DNA from: Annona cherimola
Taxonomy: Eukaryota; Streptophyta; Magnoliopsida; Magnoliales; Annonaceae
Assembly: GCA_030490835.1 (NCBI GenBank)
Contig: CM059975.1
Span: forward strand, 30,040,133 to 30,104,132
Direction of reading: 5' to 3'
DNA: 64,000 nucleotides
The position numbers and the translations under genes are program-made. The notes beneath the pieces were generated by a model. The model searched no databases, was not told the origin of the DNA, and saw only the letters and a program-made list of their open reading frames with translations. The stretch's first letter is position 1. Every line of letters begins with the position of its first letter. Below, one piece after another: positions 23,867 through 36,280 of this stretch.

Positions 23867-24070
23867 ACCCTAGATCCTAAGTACTTTCATCCCTATTTTC
23901 CAATATTCAATTCTAAATTCTATTTTCTGCTTTTCTATTTTTTATTCACTTTACTCTCTAGATATTCAATAAGAAAGTGTTTAAAACAAAGTTTTAAGTC
24001 TCAAATTTTCTATAGATCATATTTTATGTACTATAATCTACGATCTGTGCACTTGCGGTGAGATTACGAA

Positions 24071-25862
24071 TACTCTTTACAATACAATGTGGCTAATTTT
24101 TCTGCAGAATAATTAGACTTGATTGGTAAGAAATGTGTGACCTTCATTAGTCTATCCACAATTACTCAAATAGAATTATATTCTGCAATAGTCCTGAATA
24201 ATTCCTCAATAAAATTCATAGTAATTTCATCCCACTTCCATTCTGGTATTTCAATTTTTTGAAAGTCTCGTTGGTTTTTGATGTTCTACTTTGACCTACT
24301 AGCATGTTAGGCATTGAGCTATAAACTCTGCTATCATTTTTTATTACCCACCCACCAAAATTTTTTTAAGATCTTCATACATTTTTGTACTCCCTGGATA
24401 TATTGTGTAAGGTGAATAATGAGCTTCTTTCATAATTTATCTTACACATTTGATAGTGCCTTTATCATCAATTGTAAATTCTTTTACAATCCCTTCTATC
24501 ATTTTTTGTTTTATCTTTTAAATTTTTCCATTTGCCCTCTGTGTTTATTTGATCTGTTCAAATAAAGAAAGTTTCACCTATATTTGATATAATTGATACA
24601 CAACCTCTTTGAGACAAACTTTTAACGATAATCTGGTTATGTCATTATCTAGCTCTTCCTGATTAGTAATTAAGGTGGTCAAATTGCTATTTGGCTTCTT
24701 GCTTAAAGCATCAATTATAATATTTGCTTTCTCCAAGTGATATTGGATATTCAAATCATAATCTTTCAGTAATTTCAATCATTTCCTTTGCCTCATATTC
24801 AACTCTTTTTGGATGAAAATATATTTTAAAACTCTTATGATCTATATAAACATTACATTGTTACCCATAAAGATAATGTCTTCAAATTTTCAAAGCAAAC
24901 ACTACTGCGGCTAATTTCAAATGATGAGTGAGATAATTCATTTCATAAGGTTTTAACTATAGAGAAGTATATGCAATATCTTTCCCATTCTGCATTAATA
25001 CACATCCAAGGCCTTTTTGAAAAGCATAACTATGAATAACAAATCCCCCACTACTTGTAGGGGTAGCCAAATCAATGCCTTCACCAACTTAAGCTTAAGT
25101 TCTTGAAAATTAGCTTCACAATCATCGGTTTATTGAAATTTCTCCCAATTCCTAATTAACTTTATGATAGAAGTGCATATCCGGGAGAACCCTTCTATAA
25201 GTCTGGAATAATACCTTGCAAGATTGAGAAAATTATGTACTTTTGTAATATTAGTGGGTCTTGGCCAATTTACCACTATTTCTACCTTGGCAGGATCCAC
25301 CATGATACCCTCTACTATGACAATATGCCCCAAAAATGATATATTATACATCCAAAACTCACACTTCTTCAATTTTGAATACAATTTGTTTCCCCTCAGA
25401 GTTTACAACACTATTTCAAGGTGTTCAGCATGATCATATTTTATTTTCGAATAAGTGAGGATGTCATTTATAAATATGACTATAACCAAAGTAAGGTTTC
25501 AACGCTCTTCGTATTAAATTCATAAAGGTAGTTGGAGCCTTCGTTAGCCTAAATGGCATAATAAAAAAAATTATCATGACTATAATGAGTTTGAAATATA
25601 GTTTTTTATATACCTTCCTCCTTAATCCTCAATTAGTGATATCCTAATCACAACTGAACTTTAGAAAACATAGTTGCCCCTTATAATTGATCAAGCAGAT
25701 CATCTATTCGAGGTAAAGCGTATTTATTTTTCATAATCACATTATTCGGTTCTCTATAATCAATGCATAATCTCAAGGTATCATCTTTCTTTGTTACAAA
25801 TAATACTGGCGCTCCGCAATGTGACACGCTTCGCCATATAAAACCTTTATCTCTAAGATTGA
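24071..25862 (-). pseudogene. Gypsy reverse transcriptase, RNase H and integrase N-part, broken
   Basis: On the minus strand, in order from 25862: [45 protein letters not shown] (reverse transcriptase); the catalytic box as VIFINDILTYS (about 25445-25480), in which one Asp of FxDD is Asn; KKCEFWMYNISFLGHIV and WPRPTNITKV; the RNase H end YDLNIQYHLEKANIIIDALS (24.7 kb); then a damaged zinc-binding region and integrase core VIVDRLMKVTHFLP and NYSAEKLATLY. Stops and frameshifts are frequent. Gag and protease are absent because the sequence changes at 25862 to duplicated diterpene-synthase DNA. Confidence 0.9.
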
Positions 25863-26785
25863 AGAAGAGAGAAACCAAAAACAACATAAACAAAAATCTA
25901 TTATTATCCTTGAATTAAAAGAGGAAAAGGAGAACCTGACATACACACACACACACACACACAGAACCTAAGAGAAACAAAGCCCAATGACATCTGGGGC
26001 TAAGGAGGAAGAGGTGATATTTGGAGGCTAAAAGAGACATGGTCAGTGGGACAGAGAGCATGGAGCATGAGCAAGAAAAGCACTTGCCCTGAAAGTAAGC
26101 ACATATATAACATACTGTAACACCCCACCTCAAGGTACCAAAGATAGCATCTACTAGGTCAAAGCTAAAAATACTGTAATAAATAAAAAATTTCAAGATG
26201 AAATAGATACTAAGATGCAAAATCATATAAATTTCATGAAAAGATCTCAAGTCTACTCCTCATAGTGTCATTGTACATATTTAGTTTCCATCATTAATAC
26301 AAATAAGCACTATAAAGTAATTTCAATAAAATCTAATTTTTTTTTGTCCTTTTCTTTGCTAGTTTCACTTTCTTCCCATTCTGATAGAGGTTTTAGTTTA
26401 GCATTATTTCCCTATACTTCCACCAAAAACAAAACTATGTAAGCTAGAAGTTTAGTAAGTAAATATATATTTTCTAAATTCATTTTCATAATCATTTTGG
26501 TTTTTTAAAAATAAAAAATAACATCTATATTATTTTTTATGCACAACATACTCTACTAAAAATTAAAATAAATTTATGCTTGTGCATGCATATGTCAAAG
26601 TAAATCATGCATTCACGTTGTGGGTATTATCATTTGCTTGTGCTCGCGTGCAGTCATGCCACACATTTGTGAGCTAATTCATCTTTTTTGTAGTCCTGAG
26701 CTCGCTACCTACGTACTATCATACTGCTTTATTGCTTGGCGATTAGCCCAATATGCAAGTATATATCATTCTCACGCATTATCGT
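25862..26785 (-). pseudogene. Duplicated 5' end of the kaurene synthase gene, copy 2
   Basis: A second tandem copy of the exon-1/5'-flank segment seen at about 28640-29510. It contains ATG at 26040 and MSLLASKYHLFLLSPR, followed without stop by CHWALFLL and then a GT-repeat. The 5' flank (26100-26785) matches 28860-29510, including TTGCTTGTGCTCGC and CAATATGCAAGTAT. No downstream exons follow, because the gypsy remnant begins at 25862. It can be read as a promoter plus transit-peptide exon without a gene body. Confidence 0.65.
25943..25963. repeat. (CA)n microsatellite
   Basis: About ten CA repeats inside the exon-1-like segment of copy 2. The corresponding place in the copies at 28.7 kb and 54.7 kb has no repeat. 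Confidence 0.9.
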
Positions 26786-29520
26786 CTAAAGAGATGAATT
26801 TAAAATAATTCTCGAATCCAAGTTTTCAAAACCCTCATTTATATAATGCAACATCCAATTTAGTCTATCAAACCTACTTTTCCACAAATTCAAAACAAAA
26901 CTTTCAATCATCAAACCCATCATTCCTCCAAAAAACACATTTATTTTGTCATAATTCACTTTATAGTTCAAACGTCCCTCTATACATAACTGACTCCATC
27001 TCTAGACTCCCATGTATAGATTTTACAAAACCTCCAATTCAATGACTTCTCTCTTTGCTCAAGTAAGTGATGGCCAACGAAAGTTTACACACTAAAGAAG
27101 CACTGGTCTCTCTTCCAAATCCCATATTGCAAGTCTTGTCATTGCTACTTACAAATGAAAATTATGCTAATGGTATATAATAGGGAAAAAATAAACAAAG
27201 GTCAATTCATTATGTAAATCAAGCTCTGAAAGAGATGAATAAACTCACACCAAATTAAATGTGAATGAAGCTAACTGCTAATGACATAAATAGTAGTCTC
27301 TTTAATGACCAAATATTGTGAGTGACCTATTTGACACAAAAGATATCAAATTTCCTCAATCAAATATGGATAGAGAGAGAGATGATAAGGACAAAAAAGC
27401 AACCCAAAAATGCCAAATTAACAAACAAACAAAAAAAATTCTCCCACAACATCCATTGATCATAAAAGGTTGAAGATTCACAATGTTGTAGGCAATCATA
27501 ACGCTATTGAATGAATATATTGTCCATTTTGGAATCTTGAAAAGAATGCTATTTTGTTGGGAATCATGCCATTTTATGAACACCCAAAAACGTGACTTAT
27601 GCGATGACTGCCATCTAGTTAGAATCCAAATGATAAATTATCTCATGTTCCATTTTAGAGGAACTCGTTCCGGTCTGAGAAGCGTCTTGGTTTTTGTAAA
27701 TTATGTTACTTTCAATGAATCTAACTTCCCATTATGTCTAGTAATACTTATTCAATTATGATTTACCTTGATTGTACATTTTGGTGGGAAATGGCTCACT
27801 AAAGTATCCAATTTAGGTGATTTCCCACCAAAGCATCCAATCAAGATGAATTTTATATCCCAACTTTAATAATTACTATTAAAAATAATACGCTTGAATT
27901 TATCAAAAGTAGCATGGTTTGCAAAAATGCAGAGGTTCCCCGCTAGGAACCCATTTCTTTGAAGTGGAATCAAAATGATCTCAAGTAATTCGTGCGTTTC
28001 AATAGGGGCAAGAGCATGACCAATCATCATGACAGAACATCCAATCATGCCTTACTTCTAGGAGAGAAAAAATCAAAAGCAAAAAAGATACCATGACTAG
28101 CTACAAGCGCTAACAGAAAAGGTACAAGTGCTAATAGCCTGTCCGCCAAAAGCTTAAAGAAATGAAACTTGCAAAAGTACTAGTAATTTTCACCAAGATA
28201 GTTGAAGCATGGAACTAATCTTTAATGGCAAAGACTTTGATTCTTTCATCCCAACTCAAGCACATGAATGACAAGCAATGCAGTCAATCTAAAACTCAAC
28301 TTAAATTTAATAAAAATAGAATTCAAGAAAATATGAAAAGCCCACTTCTACTATTTTGAAATAGAATAGAATCCAACTCCCAAAACAAATTGACCAATGC
28401 AACAAGACCAAAGAATTGAAAGACAAAAACAACAAAAAGACAAAAATTTACTCTTTTTCTTGAATTAAAAGAGGACAAGGAGAACCTGACAGAGAGACGG
28501 AGAGAAACCAACTTCAATTTGATAGAAATGGAATTCAAGAAAACATGAAAGGCCCACTTCTAATGTTTCGAAATAAAATTAAATCCAAGTCCCAATACAA
28601 ATCGACTAATGCAACAAGACCAAAGAAGAAAAATCAGAAACAACAGAGACAAAAATCTATTCCTTTTTTTAGAATTAAAAGAGGACACGGAGAACCTGAC
28701 AGGTAAAGAACTTAGGAGTGACAAAGCTCAGCAACTTTTGGGTCTTAGGAGGAGGAGGTGACAGTTGGAGGCTGGAAGAGACATGGTTAATGGGACAGAG
28801 AGTGTGGAACATGAGCAGGAAAAGCACTTGCCCTAGAATTAAGCATATATACAACATACTATAACACCCCACCCTCGAGGTACCATAGATAAAGTTTACT
28901 AGGTCGAAGTTGAGGATGCTGTAATAAATAAAATCTCCTAAGATGCCAAGATGTGAAACTATAGAAATTTAACTAGAGCTTCTCAAGTCTACTCTTCATA
29001 GAGTCATTGTACATATTTATTATCCATCATTAATACAAATAAGCATTATGAAGTAATTTTGATAAAGTCTAAACTTCTTCGTCCTTTGCTCTTCTAATTT
29101 CACCTTTTTCCCCTACAATAAGGCTCTAGTTTAGCATTGTATCCATGTGCATTGAAAATAAAATTATGTGAGCTAGAAGCTCAGTTAGTAAATATATATT
29201 TTTAAATTCATTTTTACAATCATTTTCATTTTTTAAACAACAAAAAATAACATCTATATTATCTTTTATACACAACATACTCTAGTAAAAATTAAAACAT
29301 CTTTTTGCTTGTTTATATGCTCAAAGTAAATCATGCATTCTCGTTGCTGGTATTGCCATCTGCTTGTGCTCGCATGCGATCATACTACACATCGTGGGCT
29401 AATTCATTTTCTTTCATAATCCTGAAGTCGTTACTCAGATACTATCACACTGCTTTACTGCTTGGCGGCAAGCCCAATATGCAAGTATGTATCATGCTTA
29501 GGGTTATGATCAATGCATCA
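26785..29520 (-). pseudogene. Duplicated 5' end of the kaurene synthase gene, copy 1
   Basis: The stretch 26785-28870 is homologous to 52576-54870 (putative intron 1 and exon 1 of the diterpene synthase). The match starts exactly at TCTAAAGAGATGAATT in both copies, a few dozen bases short of exon A of the intact gene. An ATG at 28784 opens MSLPASNCHLLLLRPKSC, then TGA (28728-28730, codon 19). Upstream DNA (28870-29510) is shared with copy 2 but not with the 54.8-kb copy. No other exon is present, so this is a partial duplication, not a gene. Confidence 0.65.
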
Positions 29521-31064
29521 CTTAGATTCACTGTTTAACATGATTAAGAATATTTTGAAATAATCACGCTCATACTTGAAAGAAAGTTTCAATTTTAACA
29601 AATAATCACACTTCGTAGCAAATTTATAATATCCAACACAATATTTTCAAAGTCATGTTTTAGTAAAAATTTGCTTACCTCTAAGTAGACTTTAAAATTC
29701 CTCTTTTTTCAATTTCTTGTAGTAACCTAAGTCTTTCTCCCTAATTTTCACCACAACATGTATACTATTTCAACTTCATTTCACAAATATTATTATCTAA
29801 AATTTTATTTATGACCTCTTAAAAATTTCTTGTAATTTTATTTGGTCGAAATTGTTTTTTATTTATTCTTATATTATTCTAAAATTTTATTTATGACCTC
29901 TTAAAAATTTCTCGTAATTTTATTTGGTCAAAATTCTATTTTTTATTTATTCTTATATCGTTCCATTTTAAACAATTTTATTTCTTATTATTCGCAAGAA
30001 AAATATAAATTCGAACTCATATACTTCTTTAAATATTTATTTTCATTTTTCATAATTTTTCCATTATTTATTTATTTTTATAGCATCACACGTTTAAATA
30101 ATTTTATTTCTTATATTTTTAGTGAAAAATCATTAGTTTAAACTCATTCATACTTTTAAATACTGACTTTAAATTTCTGTGTATTTTTATAATTTTTTTT
30201 ATCTTTTTTCATAATTTTTTATGTTTTTGAATTTTTTAACTTTTTTTGTTGATGGGCCCTCTTGGTGGGCCCAGCGGGCTAGCCAGACTAGTAGGTCAGG
30301 CCGGTGGGCTAGGGTTGTTTTTGTAACTTGAGCTTAATTTTTGTGAGCTTGGGCTATAGGCTTTTATTAATAAGTTTGATTTTTGGGCTTCCATGAGCCC
30401 CTTTTTTAAAAAAAATTCATGGGTTCACATTTTTTGGATAAAATAGCTTTAAACTTTCAATAGAAATGTCTATTTAACCTAAAATTTTAGATGTAAGCTT
30501 CTAAAATTATGTTTGCCAATCTAGATGGTCCATTTCACTAAATAATATCTCTATCATCAGATTTCATATAAGGGTTTAATAAATAGTTAAAATTAAATAT
30601 CCTTTCAAATAACTATTCAAACTAATTTTAATTGAATCATTCATTATACATTGTAAAATCTCTCAAAGAATTTTTTAATGGGCCAGTTCATATTTTTACA
30701 TCTGTATGTTGCTGTAAATTTTTTTATGTTTTACTCTTAAAATACATAATCACAACTCTAAATTATTTGTAAAAGTCACTATGTCTGAAAATCCATACTC
30801 TTAAAATACATAACCGCCACTCTAAATTATTTGTAAAAATCACTGTGTCTGAAAATCCATAACTCAAATCAAGTTGAAATTAAAAATACACTATGTATGA
30901 TTTAAGCTCATCATGCTTGTTTTAAATCACACGTTATTATTTTCTATTTAACTGTGATCATCCTGATCAGATTTTTATATTTGATGATATAGAATATAAT
31001 TAAATCACGTGGATTTTAAAATATTCTGTAAAACTTTTTTATTGGTATATTAAATCACGAGAAA
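29521..31064. other. AT-rich intergenic DNA
   Basis: No gene is seen. A 90-bp direct repeat occurs at about 29815-29935 (AAATTTTATTTATGACCTCTT twice). The stretch 30245-30400 is GGGCC-rich repeat debris. The segment 30895-31060 matches 55810-55970 in the same orientation (TTTAAGCTCATCATGCTT and AATCACGTGGATTTTAAAAT). Confidence 0.5.
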
Positions 31065-32410
31065 AATGTGGTCGATTTAGTGGTGGCTGGAAAAAGAAAA
31101 TAAAAAATTAAGATTTTCTATTAAAAAAGCATGCAAGAGATTGAGCTTCAACACGTATTATATCAGGTTTGTCACATAAAAAATAAAAATGATAAAAATA
31201 ACTTTACTTTTTAACCGGGTCCCGAACAAGACAAATTTAATATTACAGGGTTTGGCATCTAGTTTGAATCAGACTTGAATGTATAAGGTAAAAATTGGTA
31301 CAGGGTCCGTGTTGAGTAAAACCGGCCAGATGTGCACTCCTAGTGAGAAATGCTTCAATGAAGTTAGGTTTCATAGAAGTAATTTCATGAAATCCTGTCA
31401 TTTTTGAAATGTTGATAGTTTATGCAAAATTCAATTCATTTATCATATTTAACGTGATTTATTTAGTTAAGAAGCCAAGTTTAATCTAAATTCGACATAC
31501 ACATACACCACATTTGCTTAAAAATAGGTATATTTATGCATAATTTTTAAAAAAAATACTTAGATCAATTCACATATATATTAGAATATAGTAATAATTT
31601 ATATCATCATTTATCCCTATAGTGGTGATATTTTAGATGAATTAGATGTTAAAAATACTACTTAAAATTTGATATTTAGCATGAAATTATTTTTTATGTT
31701 GATTTTATATGTTTGTAAAAGGGCCCTTACAGAGAAATACTAGACAAATCAAAAGATTTTCATTATAACATAAATGATGCTAAATATAATAAATAGAGTG
31801 GGTTTTTGATTAATTCTATAGAAGAGGGATTTCACAAAGTATCCCCATATCTAAATTTCCCATCTTGGTTGGAAATGATTTATGATGAAGATTATCCCTA
31901 CGTCTAAACTCTAAATTACTAGTTAGAAAAGAATTGCATTTTAGACATTATGCATGGCGCATGTGTTTAAGCCGCATCAAGTCCGGCGGTTTCTAAGCAA
32001 GATCTGGGATGAGTATCTCAAACATTCAGTATATAATTGGGTAGTCCATAGCAAAAATGTACACAATTGGGTATTCCATCAAAAAAAAGTTCCCCGGTAC
32101 TCTTGCATCTCTTTTTTATAGTCTCCGAGAAAGAAGAAATTAGGTTTACATTCCGTAAGAAGAAGTAAAATACATGCCACAAACACAAGGTGTCTTTGGA
32201 AAATGATGAAACTTCATAATGAAAAGTTTTTGTTTAAAAATTTTTGAAATAAGAAAAAATGGTATAAGATAATTTGGGTAATAATTAAGAATAAAAAGAA
32301 TTAGTTAAAATATACAAATTAGTCATATGGGTAGTTGTATGCAAATGATTGAAAAATAAGATAATATGTAAGAAGATATGAATATTTAAAAATTTTATAT
32401 ATATCCAAAC
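31065..32410 (+). repeat. 1.35-kb dispersed repeat, copy 1
   Basis: This begins GTGGTCGATTTAGTGGTGGC and ends ATATATCCAAACATGCCCA. It recurs directly at 32612-33962 and inverted at 60047-62195. It contains a 480-bp TIR-poor block (31360-31830), a coding-free AT-rich core and a MITE-like tail (32215-32410). No protein or RNA gene is recognised. Confidence 0.8.
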
Positions 32411-32539
32411 ATGCCCATAAAGAACTACATTCACTATTGTTATCAGTATTTTTTGATGAAACTATTGTTATTATTATTTAGTGTACGGGTCATAATCATG
32501 AATTTTCCACTGTAGTGGGCAGAAGCCAACCAAAAACGT

Positions 32540-32560
32540 GGTTTTTTTTTTTTTTTTTTT
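32540..32560. repeat. Poly(T) tract
   Basis: A run of about 21 T between the two direct copies of the 1.35-kb repeat. The corresponding place in the inverted copy near 62215-62234 has a run of A, as expected for inversion, so the tract is old and shared. Confidence 0.7.
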
Positions 32561-32611
32561 TGACAAGAAATTCGTGGTCGATTTACGTTTTTTTTCCTTT
32601 TTGACGCAAAC

Positions 32612-33962
32612 ACGTGGTCGATTTAGTGGTGGCTGGAAAAAGAAAATAAAAAATAACATTTTCTATTAAACAGGCATGCAAGAGGTTGGATACACGTATC
32701 ATACCAGGGTTGTCACATAAAAAATAAATAGGACAGAAATAATTTTAATTTTTAACCCGGTCTGGACCAGTCTTAACCAGAACGAATTTGTTGTTACAGG
32801 GTTTGGTATCAGGTTCAACCCGGACCTAAATGCATATGGTAAAAATAGTTATTAGGTCAATACTGGGTTAAACCCGCCCGATGTGCATCGCTAGTGAGAA
32901 ATGCTTTAATGAAATCGGGTTTTATAAAAGTAATTTTATGAAATTTCTTCATTTTTGAAATGTTGATAATTAATGCAAAATCTAATCCATTTATTATATT
33001 TAACGTTATTTATTTAGCTAAGAGGTCAAGTTTAATCTAAATTTAATATACGCATATGTCACATTTGCTCAAAAATAGGTACATTTATGTATAATTTATG
33101 AAAAATGCTTAGATCAATTCACTTATATATTAGAATGTAGTAATAATTTATAGAATCATTTATCTCTATAGTAGTGATATTTTAGATGAATTAGATATTA
33201 AAAATACTACTTAAAATTTGGTACTTAGTATAAAATTATATTTTTCTGTTGATTTTATATATTTGTAAATGGGTTATGATGGAGTGATACTAGACAAATA
33301 AAAGGATCTTCATAATAATATAAATGATGCTAAATATAATAAATAAAGTATGTTTTTCATTAATTCCACAGAAGAGTGATTTCACTAAGTATCCCCATGT
33401 CTAAATTCCCCACCTTGGTTGGAAATGATTTCTGATGAAAATTATCCCCGTATCTAATCTCTAAATTACTCGTTTGAAAAGAATTGCATTTTAGACGTTA
33501 CGCATGGCAAATGCGTTCAAGCCGCATCAAGTCTGGAGGTTTCTGAGCAGGATCTGGAACAAGTATCTCGAACATTAAGTATATAATTGGGTATTCCACA
33601 GAAAAAATGTACACAATTGGGTATTCCATCGAAAAAAAGTACACAATTGGGTAGTTAGTTCCTAGGTACTCTTGCATCTTTTTTTAATAGCCTCGAGAAA
33701 GAAGAAATTAGGTTTACCTTCTTTAACAAGTAAAATACATGTCACACACAAGGTGTCTTTGGAAAATGATAAAATCTTTAAAAATTCTTGGAATGAGAGA
33801 AAATGTTCTAAAAAAATTGGGGTAATAATTAAGAATAAAAATAATTAGTTAAAATATACAAATTAGTTGTATGGGTTGTTGTATGCAAACGATTAAAAAA
33901 TAGAATAATTGTGTAAGAAGATATGAAGATTTAAAAATTTTATATATATCCAAACATGCCTA
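32612..33962 (+). repeat. 1.35-kb dispersed repeat, copy 2
   Basis: A direct copy 1547 bp from copy 1, about 85% identical by eye. Homology with the inverted copy at 60-62 kb continues beyond this unit on both sides (32460-34760 against about 58960-62340), so this copy and the inverted one share a larger duplicated block. It lacks the MITEs that sit in the inverted copy. Confidence 0.8.
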
Positions 33963-34146
33963 TATCTTATTAAAAAAATGCCAATAGAGAGTTGAAGTGA
34001 AGAAAATAAAATTTAGAATAAATAGAATAGTTATATTAAAGAATATGAAAAAGGATTGAAATATCGATGTAAAAATAGAAAAAATTAAATATTAGTGACT
34101 CAAGTGTACTTTTGGTCATATGGATAGTGTAGGTGGAAAACTAAGA

Positions 34147-34560
34147 AAGATAATTGTACGATTTTTCGAAAATATACTCATTATGTTTGACCCTAATCCC
34201 AAATGTACTAACAACATTTTCAAAATCCCAAAATATACTCATTAAGTTTGCATTTAATCCTAAAAATGCTCATGTCATCAAAAATCGGTAGTTGAATTTT
34301 TATAAATATCCAAAAATACCATTGTTGTAGAATAATAAATGCTGAAATGAAATAGAAATGAAATGAAATTAGGGCTCTTTAATTTAAAACTCATAGCAAT
34401 TAGGGCATTAGCGAATTATCACATCTAATTTTCCAATTTTGCACAAAATTTAAAGGACATATTAGCAATTAAAATGCAAACATAGTAAGTATATTTGAGA
34501 TTTTGAAAATGTTATGGGTATATCTGGGATTAGTAGGTATATTTGGAAAGAAAATTTATT
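34147..34560 (+). mobile_element. Foldback-type MITE (family D), copy 1
   Basis: Left end AAAATATACTCATTATGTTTGA and right end GGGATTAGTAGGTATATTTGG are imperfect inverted repeats tens of bases long; the left shoulder repeats the motif AACATTTTCAAAATCC, the right GATTTTGAAAATGTTAT. Relatives are at about 38980-39715 (with a family A MITE inside) and 59140-59850 (with a SINE inside). Confidence 0.6.
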
Positions 34561-34759
34561 TTTTTAAAATTATGATAGTGATATGATATGCTAGAGGCAA
34601 AGTAAAAACAAGATAGTAGTTATGAAAAATGATTAGAATATAAAAATAAAAATAGTAAAAATAGTGTGATTACTTAATATTTTAAATCATTTTTTGAAAA
34701 AACATGGGAGAAGTGGAAAACCATTTTAAACCTAACCATATTATATTTTTTCTTGATTT

Positions 34760-36280
34760 ATATTTTTTATGCTAAATTTTTTCTAGAAATATTCTTATAG
34801 CCATATTTTCTAAAAGTTTATAGCTTGACTATATATTATTATGTTTATTTATGTAATTTGTTATTATTATATATTCATATGAAATTATAAACTTATTAAT
34901 CTTAAGTAAAATGTAAATTCATCAACATAAATTTTAATATAAAACTCAACTCAAACTCGATTTTTAAAAATATAGTAAGGGTTTAAGTTTTACCAATAGG
35001 TTAAAGAGTTAAGGTTTGGGTTAGTGCTAGGGTGAATATTTTATAAATAGGATTAATGTTAAGGTTGAGGTGAACCCAAATTTCATAAGCCCGAGTTGCA
35101 CCCCTAATAAATTTTGCACATTTTTTTAAACTATATAAGTTTGTCTTCTTTGCATTTTAAACTCTTCCTTTAATGCAAGTCATCAAACGGATGGAAAATT
35201 TGTCGGTAACTATCATACAAATTTTTAAATAATAACACTGCCTTTAAAAGGAGTTGACTCGCTCACTTAGCTCAATAAAAATTGCATTATCTGTAAGTCC
35301 AAGTCAACTTGTAATCATGTTTATGAGTAACTTATGTTCATGAGTTGACTCGACTATGTCATATAAAACTTTCCTGTATGCATATATAAGTCAACTTAAC
35401 TAAGACATAACAGTATTTTAAGCTTCATTTACAAGTAACAGCAGTTAGTTGAATGTTTTGATTGCAGGGTTCGAAATGTGAAGAGGGCAACTTTACAGAG
35501 TTTAAAAAGCAAATATGTATAGTTAAAAAGACTAAAATGTAAAAAACCCCACATTTGACATAAGTTTGGGTGGTGAAGCATGTCTATACTTTATTCTACT
35601 TAGGGTACATTATTATCAAGAAATGAGGCTTATATTAATGATAGATGTAAATGAAATGGAAAGGGCAGAAATAAAAAATTCAAAAAAATTAATTGCACGA
35701 CCACTCTATTTTTCCTATGATCCTATTTAATCACACAATCTCCCATCATATGACTCCATATATTCATTCCCTTCCCACCATTCGCACCCACCCAAATACA
35801 TATAATGAAAGAAGCTAGATCTTATGCTGTTCCACTTATGCCAGCCCCTAAATCTTTTTCTTAAATAAAACTTTTAATTTAGGTATATTTAATCTATAAA
35901 TTAAATGTTAACATTTTAAAGAATGTATATATATTTTTATTTTTAAACATGAAGGTATTTTAGTCATTTTAACCTTTAAAAATAACTAAAATATTTCTGC
36001 GTTTAAAAATCCAAAAATATATACACATTTCCAAAAAATAGTAAAACTAATTAACATATAAATTAAATATACCTAGATTAACTCTTTTATAAAAAACAAA
36101 AAAAATAAATAATGAGTTTTGTAGTCGGCTGCAATTCAATGCAATGACTGCTGGTGGCGTGGGATCACTCATATCATCAAAACAATTTGATACATTCATT
36201 AAGGCGTTAGAATATTTGTCACTAGTAATTGTTTCTAAGCGTATGAATTTAGAAGCTCCACTTCTTAGAAACCTCATTTT
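34760..36280. other. AT-rich DNA with a foldback repeat and one unexplained open stretch
   Basis: A palindromic element lies at about 35865-36085: AGGTATATTTAATCTAT...TATAAATTAAATATACCT, with GTATTTTAGTCATTTTAA facing its complement across the centre. The minus strand from 36277 to about 36110 is open and reads LETITSDKYSNALMNV, then CFDDMSDPTPPAVIALNCS. It looks more like real protein than random AT-rich DNA, but I do not recognise it and see no gene structure. Confidence 0.4.

Larger units (their letters stand above)
16703..24070. mobile_element. 7.4-kb insertion splitting a gypsy integrase
   Basis: On the minus strand the integrase reads NYSAEKLATLYCKE up to about 24071 and resumes with IVRLHG at about 16698, so everything between was inserted. 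The left edge (TGATAATTGG at 16703) and right-edge sequence (TGTGCACTTGCGGTGAG, about 24048-24063) look like ends of a gypsy LTR with a long tandem-repeat region. I could not define a clean target duplication. The region 16990-17830 is non-coding with CCGTTCGAT-type LTR sequence. The insertion itself carries a 570-bp array and a further 4.3-kb insertion. Confidence 0.6.

Noticed and set aside
25915..26250. 111-residue minus-strand open frame as a complete protein
   Set aside because: It spans the 5' flank, the exon-1-like ATG and a GT microsatellite. Only the MSLLASKYHL start is meaningful.
26786..26971. 61-residue open frame conserved with 52591-52776
   Set aside because: Conservation follows from duplication of the whole intron block. 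Similarity is no higher than in neighbouring non-coding sequence, and there is no convincing acceptor site.
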